Assembly (NCBI GenBank): GCA_035628035.1
Contig: DASPKS010000216.1
Location: 1 to 5,724, forward strand
Origin: DASPKS01 sp035628035
GTDB lineage: Bacteria; Bacteroidota; Rhodothermia; Rhodothermales; Rubricoccaceae
Direction: 5' to 3'
DNA length: 5,724 nt
A program made the translations under genes and the position numbers. Shown here piece by piece: positions 5,255 through 5,724 of the stretch. The notes under the pieces were generated by a model that did not search any database, was not told where the DNA came from, and saw only the letters and a list, made by a program, of their open reading frames with translations. Each line of letters opens with the position of its first letter. Position 1 is the stretch's first letter.

Positions 5255-5594
5255 CCGGCACCGGCGGAAAGCGGAAAGAGGGTACCGGCCGTGTTTCGAA
5301 AAGGAACCTGCGCCGCCCCCCCGAGCAGGACCCCGACCACGAGCGTCGTTGGATTCGGGGAGCCCCCACAGCCCGCCCGAACGCAAAAAAACGAGACCGA
5401 AGCGGAGGATGAAGGGGGGAATCAGGTGCTTGGCGAGGGGCGGGCGCGCCGCGCCGCGCCGACGGGCACAGACGATGCAAGGGGGGCGGCCAACCGGCGG
5501 CGGCCGGCCGAGAAGCCCCGCCGTCTTGCTCTCAACCAACCCACCCAGCGGACCAGCCCCACTCCCGAGGGCCCCGCAACTCAACCCAACCAGC

Positions 5595-5600
5595 AGGAGG
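5595..5600 (+). promoter_or_regulatory. Perfect Shine-Dalgarno AGGAGG fixing the start of the edge gene
   Basis: AGGAGG ends 7 nt before ATG 5608, the ideal spacing, and so decides the start. None of the other gene starts visible in the window has such a site, which suggests this gene is translated unusually strongly or by a different initiation mode. Confidence 0.85.
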
Positions 5601-5607
5601 TTATCTC

Positions 5608-5724
5608 ATGGGTCAGCAGCAGCTCCTTCTCCTCGTCCTCGGCATCGTCATCGTCGGCCTCGCGGTCGTCGTGGGGATCCAGGCCTTCGGCGAGAACCAG
5701 AAGAAGGCCAACTCCGACGCCCTC
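5608..5724 (+). CDS. Small membrane-anchored, possibly pilin-like protein (3' end outside window)
   Basis: Only the first 39 codons are present; the frame is open to the window edge. The N-terminus is MGQQQ, then an almost unbroken hydrophobic helix (LLLLVLGIVIVGLAVVVGIQAF, about 6-27), then a polar stretch ENQKKANSDAL. This layout recalls pilin-like or pseudopilin proteins, with a short polar head, possible processing after Gly2, one helix and a polar globular part. The usual Glu at position 5 of the mature form is absent, and no classical signal peptidase site is seen. From memory, short hypothetical proteins starting MGQQQLLL are common in Rhodothermota, Ignavibacteria and related phyla, with no known function. 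The strong Shine-Dalgarno suggests high expression. The pilin link is inference. Confidence 0.8.
   Translation, partial: MGQQQLLLLVLGIVIVGLAVVVGIQAFGENQKKANSDAL

Larger units (their letters stand above)
5188..5607. other. 420-bp divergent intergenic region
   Basis: This gap lies between the divergent DUF4342 gene and the right-edge gene and should hold promoters for both. From left to right it contains a G-tract cluster (5192-5213), two small hairpins (5219-5254), and an A7 run at about 5385-5391. Next come a GC-only stretch rich in GCC/GCG near 5445-5460 and a CGGCCGGCCG palindrome (5501-5510) flanked by CGGCGG/CCGCCG arms (5495-5523). It ends in a G-poor leader with two CTCAACC(C)AACC-like copies (5531-5542 and 5580-5591). 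I see no convincing protein-coding frame, no tRNA and no other recognisable RNA. No promoter stood out on either strand. Confidence 0.6.

Noticed and set aside
5188..5340. N-terminal extension of the DUF4342 protein by 51 residues
   Set aside because: The extension is Pro/Arg/Gly-rich, shows no family similarity and covers the G-tract and hairpin region; ATG 5187 directly precedes the family-like part.
5481..5530. GC-rich palindromes before the edge gene as a terminator or structured RNA
   Set aside because: Arms are short and interrupted, the following sequence has no T-run, and no known RNA motif could be recognised.

Overview
This is a very GC-rich window (roughly 70% G+C by eye). It reads as ordinary chromosomal backbone with one stress-chaperone cluster and several conserved but poorly characterised genes. 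The likely source is a high-GC member of the Bacteroidota/Rhodothermota side of the tree (Salinibacter, Rhodothermus or Rubricoccaceae type). Three things point there: the hrcA-grpE-dnaJ order without dnaK, a TIGR02757-family gene, and genes that mostly lack Shine-Dalgarno sequences. The short MGQQQ-type protein at the right edge also fits. This placement is inference, not proof.

Layout: positions 2-133 are the end of a membrane protein that starts outside the window. Then follow three forward genes of the heat-shock system: hrcA (202-1272, repressor), grpE (1387-1953, DnaK nucleotide exchange factor) and dnaJ (2061-3236, Hsp40 co-chaperone). A flavin reductase-like gene (3312-3860) lies downstream on the same strand. 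It converges on a reverse-strand TIGR02757/DUF2400 gene (3874-4647). A second reverse-strand gene, of the DUF4342 family (4738-5187), is separated from it by a strong intrinsic terminator (4677-4719). A 420-bp divergent intergenic region (5188-5607) follows. The window closes with the first 39 codons of a small membrane-anchored, possibly pilin-like protein (from 5608), the only gene here with a perfect Shine-Dalgarno sequence.

How the genes fit together: GrpE and DnaJ both serve DnaK, which must be encoded elsewhere, and HrcA classically represses groESL/dnaK-type operons through the CIRCE operator. I found no CIRCE in the window, so this HrcA probably acts on targets outside it or on a diverged site. 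Gaps of 75-114 nt between the forward genes, a terminator-like hairpin at the hrcA stop codon and a similar TAnG-type box before each gene suggest separate or partly separate transcription rather than one tight operon.

I see no convincing new multi-gene system, CRISPR array, mobile element or RNA gene. The observations most worth following are the DNA-glycosylase-like motif in the TIGR02757 protein, the lone strong Shine-Dalgarno before the edge gene, and the G-tracts with paired hairpins in the leader of the DUF4342 gene.
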